64,000 nucleotides of DNA from Rhizobiaceae bacterium (GCA_019635795.1 JAHBYV010000007.1:98723-162722); one strand, 5' to 3'; positions 1 through 8,982 are shown, numbered from the stretch's first letter. Notes: a model not told the origin generated them from the letters alone. Numbers and translations are program-made.

Positions 1-707
1 TTTCCCTGACGACTGATGGCGAGATATTGCTTGGTTACGCGCGTCGTTTGTTGGCTATTAATCGGGAAGCTGTTTCCAAATTCGTGGTGCCGGAAATCGT
101 TGGAGTTGTGCGGCTGGGGTCGCCTGACGATTTCGGCGAACGTGTTTTGCCCCACGTCCTGCGGCGGTTTGCCCAGACACATCCGGCAATCGCTGTTGAT
201 GTCGTCATCGACCAAAGCGTCAACTTGCGGCGGCGCATGGATGATCGTGCGCTCGACATTACGTTGCTAACCAATTCGACTGGTGCTTCGAGTGGTGCTG
301 AAACTTTGCTGACAGAACCAATCGTGTGGGCGGGTGCGCGTGGCGGCTGTGCCCATTTGCGAGAGCCGCTACCGATTTCGGTTTGGGAGGAAGGGTGTTC
401 GTGGCGTGCGGGTGCGTTGGAAGCTCTGTCGCGCGAGGGCCGGAATTTCCGCATTGCCTATATGAGCGCCCACACTGCTGGCCAGAAGGCTGCGATACTG
501 TCTGACCTCGCCGTTGCACCTTTGCCAAAATCGTTCATCACGAGCGAAATGGTGGAGCTTGGAACAAAGGACGGAATGCCGCCTATCGGCCAATATACGC
601 TGGCAATGCTTGTGGGTGAGGATGCTACTGCGCCGGTTAAAGCTGCTGCTGACCATATCCGCGCTGCATTCGAGGCGTTCCGCGAAACGGGCAGGTTCGA
701 TTGCTGA
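1..707 (+). CDS. LysR-family transcriptional regulator (5' truncated)
   Basis: The reading frame is already open at the window edge (first full codon at base 3), and its first residues, LTTDGEILLGYARRLL, match the end of the HTH/linker region of LysR regulators, so the DNA-binding domain lies outside the window. The remainder is a LysR substrate-binding domain with the usual start 'VRLGSPDDF...LPHVLRRFAQTHPAI' and the late 'GQKAAILSDLAVAPLP' block that contacts effector. It ends at TGA 705-707, just before a strong hairpin. The target operon and effector cannot be told from this fragment. Confidence 0.9.
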   Translation, partial: SLTTDGEILLGYARRLLAINREAVSKFVVPEIVGVVRLGSPDDFGERVLPHVLRRFAQTHPAIAVDVVIDQSVNLRRRMDDRALDITLLTNSTGASSGAETLLTEPIVWAGARGGCAHLREPLPISVWEEGCSWRAGALEALSREGRNFRIAYMSAHTAGQKAAILSDLAVAPLPKSFITSEMVELGTKDGMPPIGQYTLAMLVGEDATAPVKAAADHIRAAFEAFRETGRFDC

Positions 708-713
708 TATATA

Positions 714-745
714 AAAGGCGCGCAATCCGGAGATTGCGCGCCTTT
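714..745. terminator. Bidirectional hairpin terminator between convergent genes
   Basis: A perfect 13-bp inverted repeat (AAAGGCGCGCAAT / ATTGCGCGCCTTT) with a 6-nt loop lies directly after the LysR stop codon and before the end of the convergent small gene. A and T runs are built into the stem ends, as expected for a terminator working in both directions. Confidence 0.85.
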
Positions 746-767
746 CTTGACTGCGAATTGTCCGGGA

Positions 768-950
768 TTAGAGAACTTCGAAACGAAGCCCTGGCTTGTT
801 GCCTTTCTCGCGACGGGTAGGCGTCCAGCGCCAACCGATGTCCTTCTGAATCTCTTCCGGCAGGGCGTTGATAATATCGGCAGTGCGGCGTTCTGCGCGC
901 GATTTCATGCGACCGCTGGCAATCCATGCCAGTGCTGTAGACATGCTCAT
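768..950 (-). CDS. Small conserved DUF1127-like protein
   Basis: A 60-residue basic protein. The segment around 'ALPEEIQKDIGWRW' resembles the short DUF1127 motif common in small rhizobial proteins, some of which affect stress, phosphate or RNA metabolism. The ATG at 950 is preceded by AAGGA at good spacing; a second in-frame ATG at 944 is possible. It converges on the LysR gene, with a hairpin between them. No function is assigned here; the DUF1127 likeness is by eye. Confidence 0.6.
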   Translation of the reverse strand: MSMSTALAWIASGRMKSRAERRTADIINALPEEIQKDIGWRWTPTRREKGNKPGLRFEVL

Positions 951-1194
951 TTCATTCTTTCCTTGACTGAAACGCGAAGCACATCACTGCCTCAAGCGTC
1001 GAATAACATGGCGTTGATATATGAATCTCGCGAGCAACTAGCAAGCCGATTTGCCTACCAAATTTGCACGAGTGCTATGAAAAAACGCAATTCTCGCCGC
1101 AAAAATCGGCAAAATACGAGCGTATCCGGGCGCAATTCGTGAGTTTTGCATCCAAAATCGGCAAAGTTGACATCTGTTTTTGGTAAATCGGAGC

Positions 1195-3264
1195 TTAAAA
1201 ATCACGACCTCTACGTGCGGCCCGTTCTTCTCGGGAGCGTCGGCGAGGGGTCGATGCTCCTGCCGTCGTCTCCGTATCCGATGCCTTTCGTAGCGGAAGC
1301 TTTACCTGCTCGGCGAGCCTCGGAAATGGATCGACCTTATTCGGAAGGGCCATTGCGTCGATGAACAATTGCTGGAAATTCGGCTCCAGTGCGGTTTCGA
1401 TTTTTTCGATCCGCGAAACCTCATTTTCAATCTCGCGACGATAGTCTCGATTGAGAAGGGCCATCAGCGCGCCGGTTCCGGCTGCGTTTCCAACGGCTTT
1501 GACCTCTGACAGATCGCAGTCGGGGATCAGCCCCAGAACCATCGCGTATTTGGGGTCGATAAACGAACCGAACGCCCCTGCGAAGCGAATGGAGTCAACA
1601 TGCTCAACGCCTTGTTTTTCCATCAATAATTTGACACCGGCGTAAAGAGCGGCCTTTGCAAGCTGGATTGCGCGCACATCGTTTTGCGTAACCATGATTT
1701 TAGGCTCGCCTTCGCGTCCCTCCCGTAGCAGATAGGAGAAAGTTCGACCGTTCTGCACAATGCGCGGCGATCTGCTGACAAGCGAGCCGTCTAGCACTCC
1801 GTCCTCCGATATAATGCCGGCAAGGTACATCTCGGCTACGACTTCGATAATCGCGGAGCCGCAAATGCCTGTGACGCCGGTCTGCCAGGATTCCTCCTCG
1901 AAACCGTCTTCATCCGACCATTTGTCCACACCGATTATGCGGTAGCGCGGCTCCAACGTATCCGGGTCGATCCGCACCCGCTCGATGGCGCCGGGCGCAG
2001 CGCGCTGGCCCGAAGAAATTTCAGCACCTTCAAAGGCAGGACCCGTTGGTGAGGATGCCGCAACTACGCGTTTTCGGTTGCCAAGAACGATTTCGGCATT
2101 GGTCCCAACATCAACCAGCAACATCATCTTGTCTTGCCGGTATGGGCCTTCCGAAAGCGTGGCGGCCGCAGCGTCCGCTCCGACGTGGCCCGCAATACAG
2201 GGCAGCATATAAAGCCGCGCACCCCGGTTCACTTCTATGTCGATTTCATGCGCCCAGTACTGAATTGCGCCGGAAACCGCCAGTGCAAATGGTGCCTGTC
2301 CAAGCTCGGTTGGATCGATGCCGAGGAACAGGTGGTGCATGATGGGGTTGGCGACAAATACGCAATCAAAAATGTCGTGCCGATCGACCTGCCCAATTTC
2401 GCAGACCTTATCAATCAGCGAATTTACGGCCTCGCGGACCGCCTTCGTCATCGCCTCGCGCCCATCCGGGTTCATCATCACATAGGAGACCCGGCTCATA
2501 AGGTCTTCGCCAAATCGTATTTGCGGGTTCGAAGTGCCGGAGGAGGCTGCTATTCTGCCTGAAAGCAGCGAGACAAGGTGCATTGCGATGGTTGTCGAAC
2601 CAATGTCACAAGCGATGCCATAGGCTTCATTCTTGAGCCCCGGAAACAAGCCAATGATGAACGGCCTTGCGGATTCCATGTCTCGATGGATGGCGGCTGT
2701 CACCCCCCAATTTCCCTTGCGCAATATCGATTGCACTTGAGGGATGATGTGCGGCGCAACCAGCAGGTCCTTCCAGCCCCAATCCTTTTCAAGAACGATT
2801 TTGAGGCGGTCCAGATCGCCAAGAGGCTTGTGCATGTCCGGTTCGTCAACTTCGACATAGCAAAGCTGGACAGGCGAATTTCGTTCAATCACGCGGTCTG
2901 TCGCCGCCTTGCGAACAACCTGCGCATTGATTACCGTATCCTGTGGAACATCGATGACCAGATCGCCTTGCACGGTCGCGGAGCAGGACAGGCGACGGCC
3001 TTCCGGCAGGCCGCGAATTTTCTCGTAGCGCTCCTCCTTTGGCCCCTTTGGCGAGATGTGGTCCAGCGAAGACACGATCTTGTGCTTGGCGAAATTGCCT
3101 TCCTGCACCTCGATCTGACAGCGCCCGCATGTTGCACGTCCGCCGCATACCGATTCCACATAGACGCCTAGCGAGCGCGCCGCATCGAGAATGGGCGTAC
3201 CCACCGGAAAGCGCCCGCGCTTCCCGGAAGGCATGAAGAGGACGAGTGGATCAGATTCAGACAT
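1195..3264 (-). CDS. 2Fe-2S/ASKHA-domain corrinoid activation protein (RamA/RACo-like, DUF4445)
   Basis: 689 residues. The N-terminal plant-type 2Fe-2S domain has Cys ligands at 40, 46, 49 and 94 (CGGRATCGRC and LSC). From about residue 215 ('ACDIGSTTIAMHL') to the end it has the ASKHA/DUF4445 ATPase fold with GCCG-free phosphate loops typical of RACo-type activators. Known relatives use ATP and a low-potential electron to return inactive Co(II) corrinoid to Co(I). It is the last gene of the minus-strand one-carbon run, 24 bp after the pterin-dependent methyltransferase, which fits repair of the corrinoid protein encoded at 8060-8752. The C-terminal tail is basic and Arg-rich. Confidence 0.85.
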   Translation of the reverse strand: MSESDPLVLFMPSGKRGRFPVGTPILDAARSLGVYVESVCGGRATCGRCQIEVQEGNFAKHKIVSSLDHISPKGPKEERYEKIRGLPEGRRLSCSATVQGDLVIDVPQDTVINAQVVRKAATDRVIERNSPVQLCYVEVDEPDMHKPLGDLDRLKIVLEKDWGWKDLLVAPHIIPQVQSILRKGNWGVTAAIHRDMESARPFIIGLFPGLKNEAYGIACDIGSTTIAMHLVSLLSGRIAASSGTSNPQIRFGEDLMSRVSYVMMNPDGREAMTKAVREAVNSLIDKVCEIGQVDRHDIFDCVFVANPIMHHLFLGIDPTELGQAPFALAVSGAIQYWAHEIDIEVNRGARLYMLPCIAGHVGADAAAATLSEGPYRQDKMMLLVDVGTNAEIVLGNRKRVVAASSPTGPAFEGAEISSGQRAAPGAIERVRIDPDTLEPRYRIIGVDKWSDEDGFEEESWQTGVTGICGSAIIEVVAEMYLAGIISEDGVLDGSLVSRSPRIVQNGRTFSYLLREGREGEPKIMVTQNDVRAIQLAKAALYAGVKLLMEKQGVEHVDSIRFAGAFGSFIDPKYAMVLGLIPDCDLSEVKAVGNAAGTGALMALLNRDYRREIENEVSRIEKIETALEPNFQQLFIDAMALPNKVDPFPRLAEQVKLPLRKASDTETTAGASTPRRRSREERAARRGRDF

Positions 3265-3288
3265 TTCGTATTCAACAATATCAACCAG

Positions 3289-4257
3289 TTACCCTTGAGC
3301 AGCCCGTCTGGCCTCACGCCCGCCACGCCTGCGGCCACCGGCAGCGCCATCACCGGGACTGGTGACCGGCACGGGAGCCGGGGCGGCGTGTTCGCCGGGC
3401 TTGTAGTCCTTGTATGTCCTGATCCACGTCATGCAGTCCTTGTCAGTTCCGTTGAGCACATTCGCGCCGCGAACGGCTTCCATCTCTTGCGGGCGGCATG
3501 GGTTCATGATGGCGGATGTCATACCTGCACCAATGACCATTGGAATGAATGCGGCGTTGATGCCATGACGGTGTGGCAAGCCGAACGAAATGTTGGACAG
3601 GCCGCAAGTCGTGTTGACCTTCAGTTCTTCGCGCAACCGCCTCAGCAGCGTGAATACCTGACGACCGGCATCACCCAGCGCGCCGATTGGCATCACCAGC
3701 GGATCGACAACAACGTCGTGTGGCTTGATGCCGTGATCCATTGCACGCTCAACGATCTTCTTTGCAACCGCAAAGCGAACATCCGGGTCCATGGAAATGC
3801 CGGTCTCGTCGTTGGATATGGCGACAACCGGCACATCATATTTTTTTACCAGAGGAAGAATGGCTTCAAGCTTCTCTTCCTCGCCGGTGACAGAATTGAC
3901 CAGCGGGCGGCCCTTGGCGATCTTCAATCCGGCTTCAATTGCGGCAGTCACCGAAGAGTCGATGGAGATTGGCAGGTCAACAAGGCCCTGCACGATTTCA
4001 ATGGTTTGAACCAATAGTCCAGGTTCCGTTGCATTCGGATCAACCGCCGTAACGCCAGCATTCACATCCAGCATCGTTGCGCCTGCGGCAGCCTGCTCCA
4101 GCGCATCCTTGATAACAGTCTCAAAGTTTCCGGCCTGCATTTCGGCGGCAAGCTTCTTGCGTCCCGTCGGGTTGATCCTTTCCCCGATCACGCAGAATGG
4201 TTGGTCGAAACCGATGACGATCTCGCGGGTTGCAGATGCAACGATTGTGCGGGTCAT
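3289..4257 (-). CDS. Methyltetrahydrofolate:corrinoid methyltransferase (DHPS-like)
   Basis: 322 residues with the pterin-binding TIM-barrel signature: 'VIGERINPTGRKKL' near the N-terminus, 'MLDVNAGV' and 'ISIDSS', and 'TTCGLSNISFGLP' late in the barrel. Family members (MeTr, CmuB, MtgA) move methyl groups between a corrinoid protein and tetrahydrofolate. The ATG at 4257 has AAAGGAG at ideal spacing; the frame runs 43 codons further upstream, but those overlap the preceding gene. The Ala/Pro/Gly/Arg-rich tail is an extra. Here it probably passes methyl groups from corrinoid to THF. Confidence 0.88.
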   Translation of the reverse strand: MTRTIVASATREIVIGFDQPFCVIGERINPTGRKKLAAEMQAGNFETVIKDALEQAAAGATMLDVNAGVTAVDPNATEPGLLVQTIEIVQGLVDLPISIDSSVTAAIEAGLKIAKGRPLVNSVTGEEEKLEAILPLVKKYDVPVVAISNDETGISMDPDVRFAVAKKIVERAMDHGIKPHDVVVDPLVMPIGALGDAGRQVFTLLRRLREELKVNTTCGLSNISFGLPHRHGINAAFIPMVIGAGMTSAIMNPCRPQEMEAVRGANVLNGTDKDCMTWIRTYKDYKPGEHAAPAPVPVTSPGDGAAGGRRRGGREARRAAQG

Positions 4258-4285
4258 TAAATTCTCCTTTGTGACCGCGATTTCA

Positions 4286-5392
4286 TCAGTCTTTGTGGGT
4301 TTGGGATCGGACCAGATCGACCTGGCTTTCAACGGGATTATCCCGCAGGAGGCTTTCCAGTCGTTCTGCAACGATATGGTCATCATGACGAGCCTCCCTG
4401 CGCCACGGGCGTCTGCCCTTCAGGACGCCGGACTCATCGACGATTTCCGCAACATATTCCTCTTGCCGGTAAGCCATGACATGAACGCCGGCCACGCCGG
4501 GTATTTCCTTAACTTCGTTGATGATGTCGATGCAAATGCGCTTTCCCTCGCGCTTCTGGTCTTGCGCACCTTCAAGTCGTTCAATGATGGCTTCGGGAAT
4601 ATGAATGCCGGGAACGTTGGAGCGAATCCATCTTGCTGTCTTCGCTGACGCAAGTGGACCAACCCCGCACAGCATAAACACCTTTTCCGTATGCCCCAAA
4701 TCCCGGACCTTTTGCATGAAAGCCTTGAACATGGGCACATCGAAACAATATTGTGTCTGAATGAATTGGGCACCCGCGGCAATTTTCTTTCCAAGGTGCA
4801 ATGGCCTGAATTCAAAAGGCGGGGCAAACGGGTTGACTGCCGCGCCAAGGAAGAGTTGCGGCGGGGTGGTGAGCTTGCGACCGGACAGGAATTTCCCATT
4901 GTCGCGCATGATCCTCACCGTTTCGAGCAAGGATATTGAGTCCAGATCGAAAACCGGTTTGGCTCCGGGCTGGTCGCCGGCCTGCACACCATCGCCTGTC
5001 AGGCAAAGTATATTGGCCACGCCCATTGCCGCAGCCCCGAGCACGTCGCCCTGTATTGCGATGCGGTTCTTGTCGCGGCACGCAATCTGCATGATCGGTG
5101 CATACCCCATGCGCGTCAGCAAGGCGCAGATGCCGACCGAGGACATGTGGCAGTTTGCGCCGGACGCATCGACGGCATTGATGCCATCAACCCAGCCATC
5201 GAAAATCTTTGCGCGGTTGTAGACGTCTTCGGGGTCTGCGCTGTCAGGTGGGTTAAGCTCGGTTGTTACCGCAAACTCGCCCCGGCGCAATACGCGCTCC
5301 AGACGCCCCCGGGAGGAATGGCCGGGCAAAGGGTCAAGGGGGAGGTGAGCGCCTTCCGGATTTTCATCTGGCTGAACCGGTCTTTTCGTCAA
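4286..5392 (-). CDS. Methylenetetrahydrofolate reductase (MetF-like)
   Basis: 368 residues. MTHFR TIM-barrel features are visible: 'FAVTTELNPPDSADPEDVYNRA' with the catalytic Glu, 'NILCLTGDGVQAGDQPGAK' (the flavin/folate TGD motif), and 'FIQTQYCFD'. It probably converts methyl-THF to methylene-THF, feeding the stripped methyl group into the oxidative THF pathway. The only plausible start is TTG at 5392, which overlaps the upstream stop (TTGA) and has GGGAG before it; the longer open frame upstream lies antisense-style inside the MetV gene and is not protein-like. Confidence 0.87.
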   Translation of the reverse strand: MTKRPVQPDENPEGAHLPLDPLPGHSSRGRLERVLRRGEFAVTTELNPPDSADPEDVYNRAKIFDGWVDGINAVDASGANCHMSSVGICALLTRMGYAPIMQIACRDKNRIAIQGDVLGAAAMGVANILCLTGDGVQAGDQPGAKPVFDLDSISLLETVRIMRDNGKFLSGRKLTTPPQLFLGAAVNPFAPPFEFRPLHLGKKIAAGAQFIQTQYCFDVPMFKAFMQKVRDLGHTEKVFMLCGVGPLASAKTARWIRSNVPGIHIPEAIIERLEGAQDQKREGKRICIDIINEVKEIPGVAGVHVMAYRQEEYVAEIVDESGVLKGRRPWRREARHDDHIVAERLESLLRDNPVESQVDLVRSQTHKD

Positions 5393-6027
5393 TGACCTGA
5401 CTCCCGCGCTGCAGCGGCTTGCGCTGTGACGCGCAACCAGGCCGAGGTTTCGCGCAGCGACTGATCGACCGGCTTTTGCACGTTCAGGATCGCATCTCCG
5501 TGCGCCATATTCTGCGAGCCTTCCCATGCCTTGACCCACACACAGGGCATATCCGGTTCTACCTCGCAATTTCCATTCGCGCGCACCCCTCCGCAAGGGC
5601 CATTGCGCAATTGCTTGGGGCAGTTCATCGGGCAAGACATGCCGGTTGAGGACAGAACGCATTGTCCACACATGCGACAATCGAACATGAAGCCTTTGAC
5701 GTGTCGTTCCACGAATTTCACAGGTGTTTCAACGCGCCCGTAGCCGATTGCTTTCCAGATAGGGTGAAGGTGCAGAAAGGCGCTGGCAAATTTCGCATAA
5801 AACCATTCCAGCGCGTGGGAATGGCGGATCGACCACAGCCGCACGGTATAGCTGCGCTGGACGCGCCGCTGAGGGGAAACATCGGCAGGTTTGTAATCGG
5901 ATTTCGGGGCAGATCTCTTTACGGCGCTGGCCTGCGTTTCGCCGCTTTTTGCCGCCGGAGGCAGCTTCTGTTCTGCCGAACCCGCCGGGCCGGCAGCGGT
6001 CGTGGATTCTTGCGCCTCTTCAGACAT
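5389..6027 (-). CDS. MetV-like Cys-rich MTHFR partner (methylenetetrahydrofolate reductase C-terminal domain)
   Basis: 212 residues. A disordered Ala/Pro-rich N-terminus (about 1-50) precedes a domain with the Cys pattern 'DCRMCGQC', 'GMSCPMNCPK' and 'GPCGG', then 'NCEVEP', as in the MetV/DUF5981 zinc or Fe-S protein that pairs with MetF in acetogens. ATG 6027 has GGTGGA in front; an in-frame GTG at 6039 is the alternative. It overlaps the MetF start by 4 bp, so the two are translationally coupled and likely form a complex. Confidence 0.85.
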   Translation of the reverse strand: MSEEAQESTTAAGPAGSAEQKLPPAAKSGETQASAVKRSAPKSDYKPADVSPQRRVQRSYTVRLWSIRHSHALEWFYAKFASAFLHLHPIWKAIGYGRVETPVKFVERHVKGFMFDCRMCGQCVLSSTGMSCPMNCPKQLRNGPCGGVRANGNCEVEPDMPCVWVKAWEGSQNMAHGDAILNVQKPVDQSLRETSAWLRVTAQAAAARESGH

Positions 6028-6322
6028 TATCTTTTCCACCCGCCTTTGCCAGCGCTACCAGTCGCTCGCGTGGGTATTCGGCATCAAGTGCTGCTGCTGC
6101 CTTGTCTGCCTCGGCTTCCAGATCGTCGCTAACGGGGACGGGGTCGGCTTTGCGCCACTCGGCAAGATATGCGTCTGTGTCGCTGTCGCCTGAGCGCATG
6201 GCCGCCATGTCGATTGCTTCAGCAAAACGCTGAGGCAACTCGCGCTTTGCGTTCTGTCGGCCCTTGCGCACGATTACCTGCGCAGGAATGTCACGCCAGA
6301 AAACGACCACCAGATCAGCCAT
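6020..6322 (-). CDS. 'Virulence factor'-domain small protein
   Basis: 100 residues matching by eye the short family labelled 'virulence factor' (beginning 'VVVFWRDIPAQVIVRKGR', then 'RFAEAIDMAAMRSG' and 'DAYLAEWRK'). That label is historical and says nothing about mechanism. It heads the five-gene minus-strand run, overlaps the MetV-like gene by 8 bp, and has GGGAGG 5 bp before the ATG. Its place at the head of a corrinoid/folate operon argues for a role in methyl transfer rather than virulence. Confidence 0.8.
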   Translation of the reverse strand: MADLVVVFWRDIPAQVIVRKGRQNAKRELPQRFAEAIDMAAMRSGDSDTDAYLAEWRKADPVPVSDDLEAEADKAAAALDAEYPRERLVALAKAGGKDNV

Positions 6323-6419
6323 GCCGCCTCCCTTTCATGCGAGGAGCATTGCCGAATGCGCCTGCGCACTGCTTGTTGCCGCACGACGCGCGCGCATTCA
6401 AAAACGACGCGGCTGCTGT

Positions 6420-7067
6420 CTACATCAACCACGCCAAGATTGCATGTCCTGCAAAGCCAGCGGCTGTAAAAATGCCCACGATTACTGTAATCGCAATCAC
6501 CCCGACAACGCTGCCAAGTGCAAACAAAATACCGTCGCGTTCAAGCAATGAAAGGCCGAGCAGGGTGGTGCAAAAGGCAGGCAGCCAATTGCCGCCCGGA
6601 ATGGGCAAAGTGACAACGATTGCCATGAAGAGCGAAATTCCGCCTACTACACGCTCGCCCTGTCTGCGCCAGAACGGCCAGTAACGCGGCTTGATGAGTT
6701 GTTCCATCTTCGCAAGCCGGGGAATTAGTGATCCCATCAGGTTGCGGAACTGATCCGCACTCAGCGAACGCTTGCCAATGATGCGGGGCAACCAGGTACG
6801 CCTGCGACCTGAGACCATTTGCGCGGCAATAAGGATAAGCGGAAACCCAAGGACGGCAGACGAACCGGGGGGCAGAGGTAGCAGATTCAGTCCTGCGAAA
6901 AGCACCAGCATTGGCGCAAAAGCGCGTGCACCGAGCGATTTGCAAATATGATCGAGCGTAACCGGACCTTCTGCGTCACGTGCGAGCTGTGCGAAAACCT
7001 CTGAAAGGCGGCGCGAGCGGCGCAATCTTGGCGCGGAGTCGTTCGGCCCCTCCTCAATTGGATTCAT
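6420..7067 (-). CDS. ExoD-family membrane protein
   Basis: 215 residues with several hydrophobic segments (about 50-85, 138-165, 168-215) and the ExoD blocks 'ITLDHICKSLG'-like, 'LNLLPLPPGSSAVLGFPL' and 'LPIPGGNWLPAF'. ExoD was first linked to exopolysaccharide production and alkali tolerance in Sinorhizobium; the molecular activity is unknown. It lies between the folate run and the DUF1638 gene on the same strand, with 97-128 bp gaps, and is probably separately transcribed. Confidence 0.85.
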   Translation of the reverse strand: MNPIEEGPNDSAPRLRRSRRLSEVFAQLARDAEGPVTLDHICKSLGARAFAPMLVLFAGLNLLPLPPGSSAVLGFPLILIAAQMVSGRRRTWLPRIIGKRSLSADQFRNLMGSLIPRLAKMEQLIKPRYWPFWRRQGERVVGGISLFMAIVVTLPIPGGNWLPAFCTTLLGLSLLERDGILFALGSVVGVIAITVIVGIFTAAGFAGHAILAWLM

Positions 7068-7195
7068 TCACTATGCCCCATACGCATTTTCCCGATGAAA
7101 GCAGGCCACCGGAACTTGTGGGCATGCCTTAAAGACTGGTGGTTGTGTTGTGAACCCAAAAATAGTCCGTGCATTGATGCAAATCAAACCCGGTC

Positions 7196-7813
7196 TTAAT
7201 TTGCATGCTTTTCTAATATAGGAACAAGATCACCATAACCGGTAAAGCGTCGCTCATATTTCAGGCCCAGCATTTCAGCCGCGTTTTCTGCTACGGCGTC
7301 GAGGGCAGGGTCGTTTGTTTGTGCCAGATAGATCAGCTTTTCATAATTGCCAAAATAGTCGGGAATAAGTTCGGGATGTTTGTCCAAACCGAGAGGTCGG
7401 ATGAAAAACGCATCAAACTGCCTGCACAGAAAATCCGTCATGTAGAATGCGAGCATGTCGGCCTCGCCTGAGGCAGCAAATGCCGCGTTACCTTGGTAAA
7501 AGGCAAAGCAGTGGGGGCCCTCCATGCGCTCCACCCCATGCTTCTGGCAAACAACATCCAGCAGCCCACCGGTGCCGCAATCCGCATAACCGACGAATAT
7601 ATGCTGATAGCCCTCGGCCTTGGCCCTGGTGATCGCAGCATCCATCGCCGGGGAAATACGATCTGGATAGAAATGAAATTCTGCCGGCAGGCAGGTCAGC
7701 TCCAGATGGTCCATTCCAAGCATGGCTTTAACCGCCAGCACCTCGCGGGCAATCATTCCGCACGCAATGACCAGCACGCGCTCGGCAGGCGGTGTGGTTG
7801 TATTCGGAACCAT
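7196..7813 (-). CDS. DUF1638 protein associated with corrinoid methyltransferases
   Basis: 205 residues. DUF1638 features are visible: 'VLVIACGMIAREV', 'HFYPDRI', and 'IFVGYADCGTGGLLD' with a conserved Cys. Known family members sit beside methylamine or glycine-betaine methyltransferase genes, but no reaction is established. The ATG at 7813 is preceded by CAGGGAG. Its position between the folate run and the corrinoid gene supports a service role in the same pathway. Confidence 0.85.
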   Translation of the reverse strand: MVPNTTTPPAERVLVIACGMIAREVLAVKAMLGMDHLELTCLPAEFHFYPDRISPAMDAAITRAKAEGYQHIFVGYADCGTGGLLDVVCQKHGVERMEGPHCFAFYQGNAAFAASGEADMLAFYMTDFLCRQFDAFFIRPLGLDKHPELIPDYFGNYEKLIYLAQTNDPALDAVAENAAEMLGLKYERRFTGYGDLVPILEKHAN

Positions 7814-7869
7814 TTGGGCTCCCTGGCGTTAAACTGTGCCAAACGTATCCAATGAGGGAGACATCGTCC

Positions 7870-8004
7870 ATGAAGCTGTCACGACTAGCCCCGGTTGCCA
7901 TTATCGCGGTTGCGCTTTTTGCTTCCGCCTGTGCCAATACAGTTCGGGGCGTCAGCAAGGATGTGAAAGAAACGGGTCAGGCGGTTGAACAAGCCGTTGA
8001 ATAA
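7870..8004 (+). CDS. Entericidin-like small lipoprotein
   Basis: 44 residues. A short signal peptide ends in a lipobox (LFASAC, Cys 21), followed by 'ANTVRGVSKDVKETGQAVEQ', the amphipathic entericidin A/B motif. It would be lipid-anchored in the envelope. The ATG at 7870 has GAGGGAG upstream. It is a single gene on the plus strand between minus-strand methyl-transfer genes and ends in a shared hairpin terminator. Confidence 0.85.
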   Translation: MKLSRLAPVAIIAVALFASACANTVRGVSKDVKETGQAVEQAVE

Positions 8005-8027
8005 CGGTCCTGTTTGAGCGTAAATCT

Positions 8028-8052
8028 GAAGGCCGGGCCTGGCGCGGCCTTC
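8028..8052. terminator. Hairpin terminator between entericidin and corrinoid-protein genes
   Basis: GAAGGCCG and CGGCCTTC form an 8-bp stem with a 9-nt loop, followed by CTTTT. It lies between two convergent stop codons (8004 and 8060) and can serve both. Confidence 0.8.
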
Positions 8053-8059
8053 TTTTCAT

Positions 8060-8752
8060 TTATGCTCGCACGTTATGCCTGCGTTTCATGAAATCCTTGG
8101 CGGTTTCAACAGCTACAGCCGCGTCGCGGCAATAACCATCCGCACCAACCGCTTTGCCGAACTCTTCATTCAGCGGCGCACCTCCGACAAGCACGACATA
8201 GTCGTCGCGGATGCCTTTTTCCTTCATCGTATCGATAACGACCTTCATATACGGCATGGTTGTGGTGAGCAGTGCCGACATGCCAATAATGTCAGGCTTG
8301 TGCTCATCAATTGCGGCCAGATAGTTCTCAACAGGGTTGTTGATGCCGAGATCTATGACATCGAAACCGGCGCCTTCCATCATCATGCCGACGAGATTTT
8401 TCCCGATATCATGAATGTCGCCCTTGACTGTTCCGATCACCAGCTTGCCCTGCTTGGGTGCGTTGGTCGCCGCAAGCAGAGGGCGCAGAATGGCCATGCC
8501 AGCCTTCATGGCGTTTGCGGATAAAAGCACTTCCGGCACGAAAAGGATGCCGTCGCGGAAATCTTCGCCAACGATGCGCATACCCTCAACCAGCGCTTCG
8601 GTGAGCACCGTATATGGCTCCCAGCCGCGTTCCAGCAGGATATTCGTGCCTTCCTCGATTTCCTCCTTCAGCCCGTCATAAAGATCGTCGTGCATTTGCT
8701 GCACGAGTTCCTCGTCGGAGAGTTCGGATAGGATGATTTCGTCGTCGGCCAT
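8060..8752 (-). CDS. Corrinoid (B12)-binding methyl carrier protein, MtgC/MtbC-like
   Basis: 230 residues: a helical N-terminal cap (about 10-95, with 'GMRIVGEDF' and 'FVPEVLLSANAM') and then a Rossmann-like B12 domain with the base-off motif G-D-I-H114-D-I-G, followed by 'SALLTTT' and 'VLVGGAPL'. The protein carries the methyl group on cobalt between an MttB-type methyltransferase and the pterin-binding methyltransferase. ATG 8752 follows CAGGAG; an upstream ATG would add 10 residues with no RBS. It is divergent from the MttB gene at 8983. Confidence 0.9.
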   Translation of the reverse strand: MADDEIILSELSDEELVQQMHDDLYDGLKEEIEEGTNILLERGWEPYTVLTEALVEGMRIVGEDFRDGILFVPEVLLSANAMKAGMAILRPLLAATNAPKQGKLVIGTVKGDIHDIGKNLVGMMMEGAGFDVIDLGINNPVENYLAAIDEHKPDIIGMSALLTTTMPYMKVVIDTMKEKGIRDDYVVLVGGAPLNEEFGKAVGADGYCRDAAVAVETAKDFMKRRHNVRA

Positions 8753-8982
8753 GATGGCTCCTGCGGCACGAGAGTTGTTCACGGCTGAAATTAGCGCGCG
8801 CCTGTCATTTTGCCATAGCCGATTTGCGACCTAACGCAAAAGGAAAGCGACTGCGTATTCCGCGTTTTACTTGTCGATTTTGAGACAGGGCTTGGCGCTG
8901 CCGGGCCGTTTCTGTAAGCGTTGAAATATACGATCTCCGCAAGCCGGAATCCGGCGAGATCAGCGTTGTGAGGAGCAATATC
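8753..8982. promoter_or_regulatory. Divergent promoter region, corrinoid protein / MttB homologue 1
   Basis: 230 bp separate the divergent starts of the corrinoid protein and the methyltransferase that should load it, so both are probably controlled from here. I see no convincing sigma-70 hexamers or operator palindrome by eye. Confidence 0.45.

Noticed and set aside
747-1142. 131-codon plus-strand open frame
   Set aside because: It runs antisense over the small DUF1127-like gene and has no protein-like composition or RBS.
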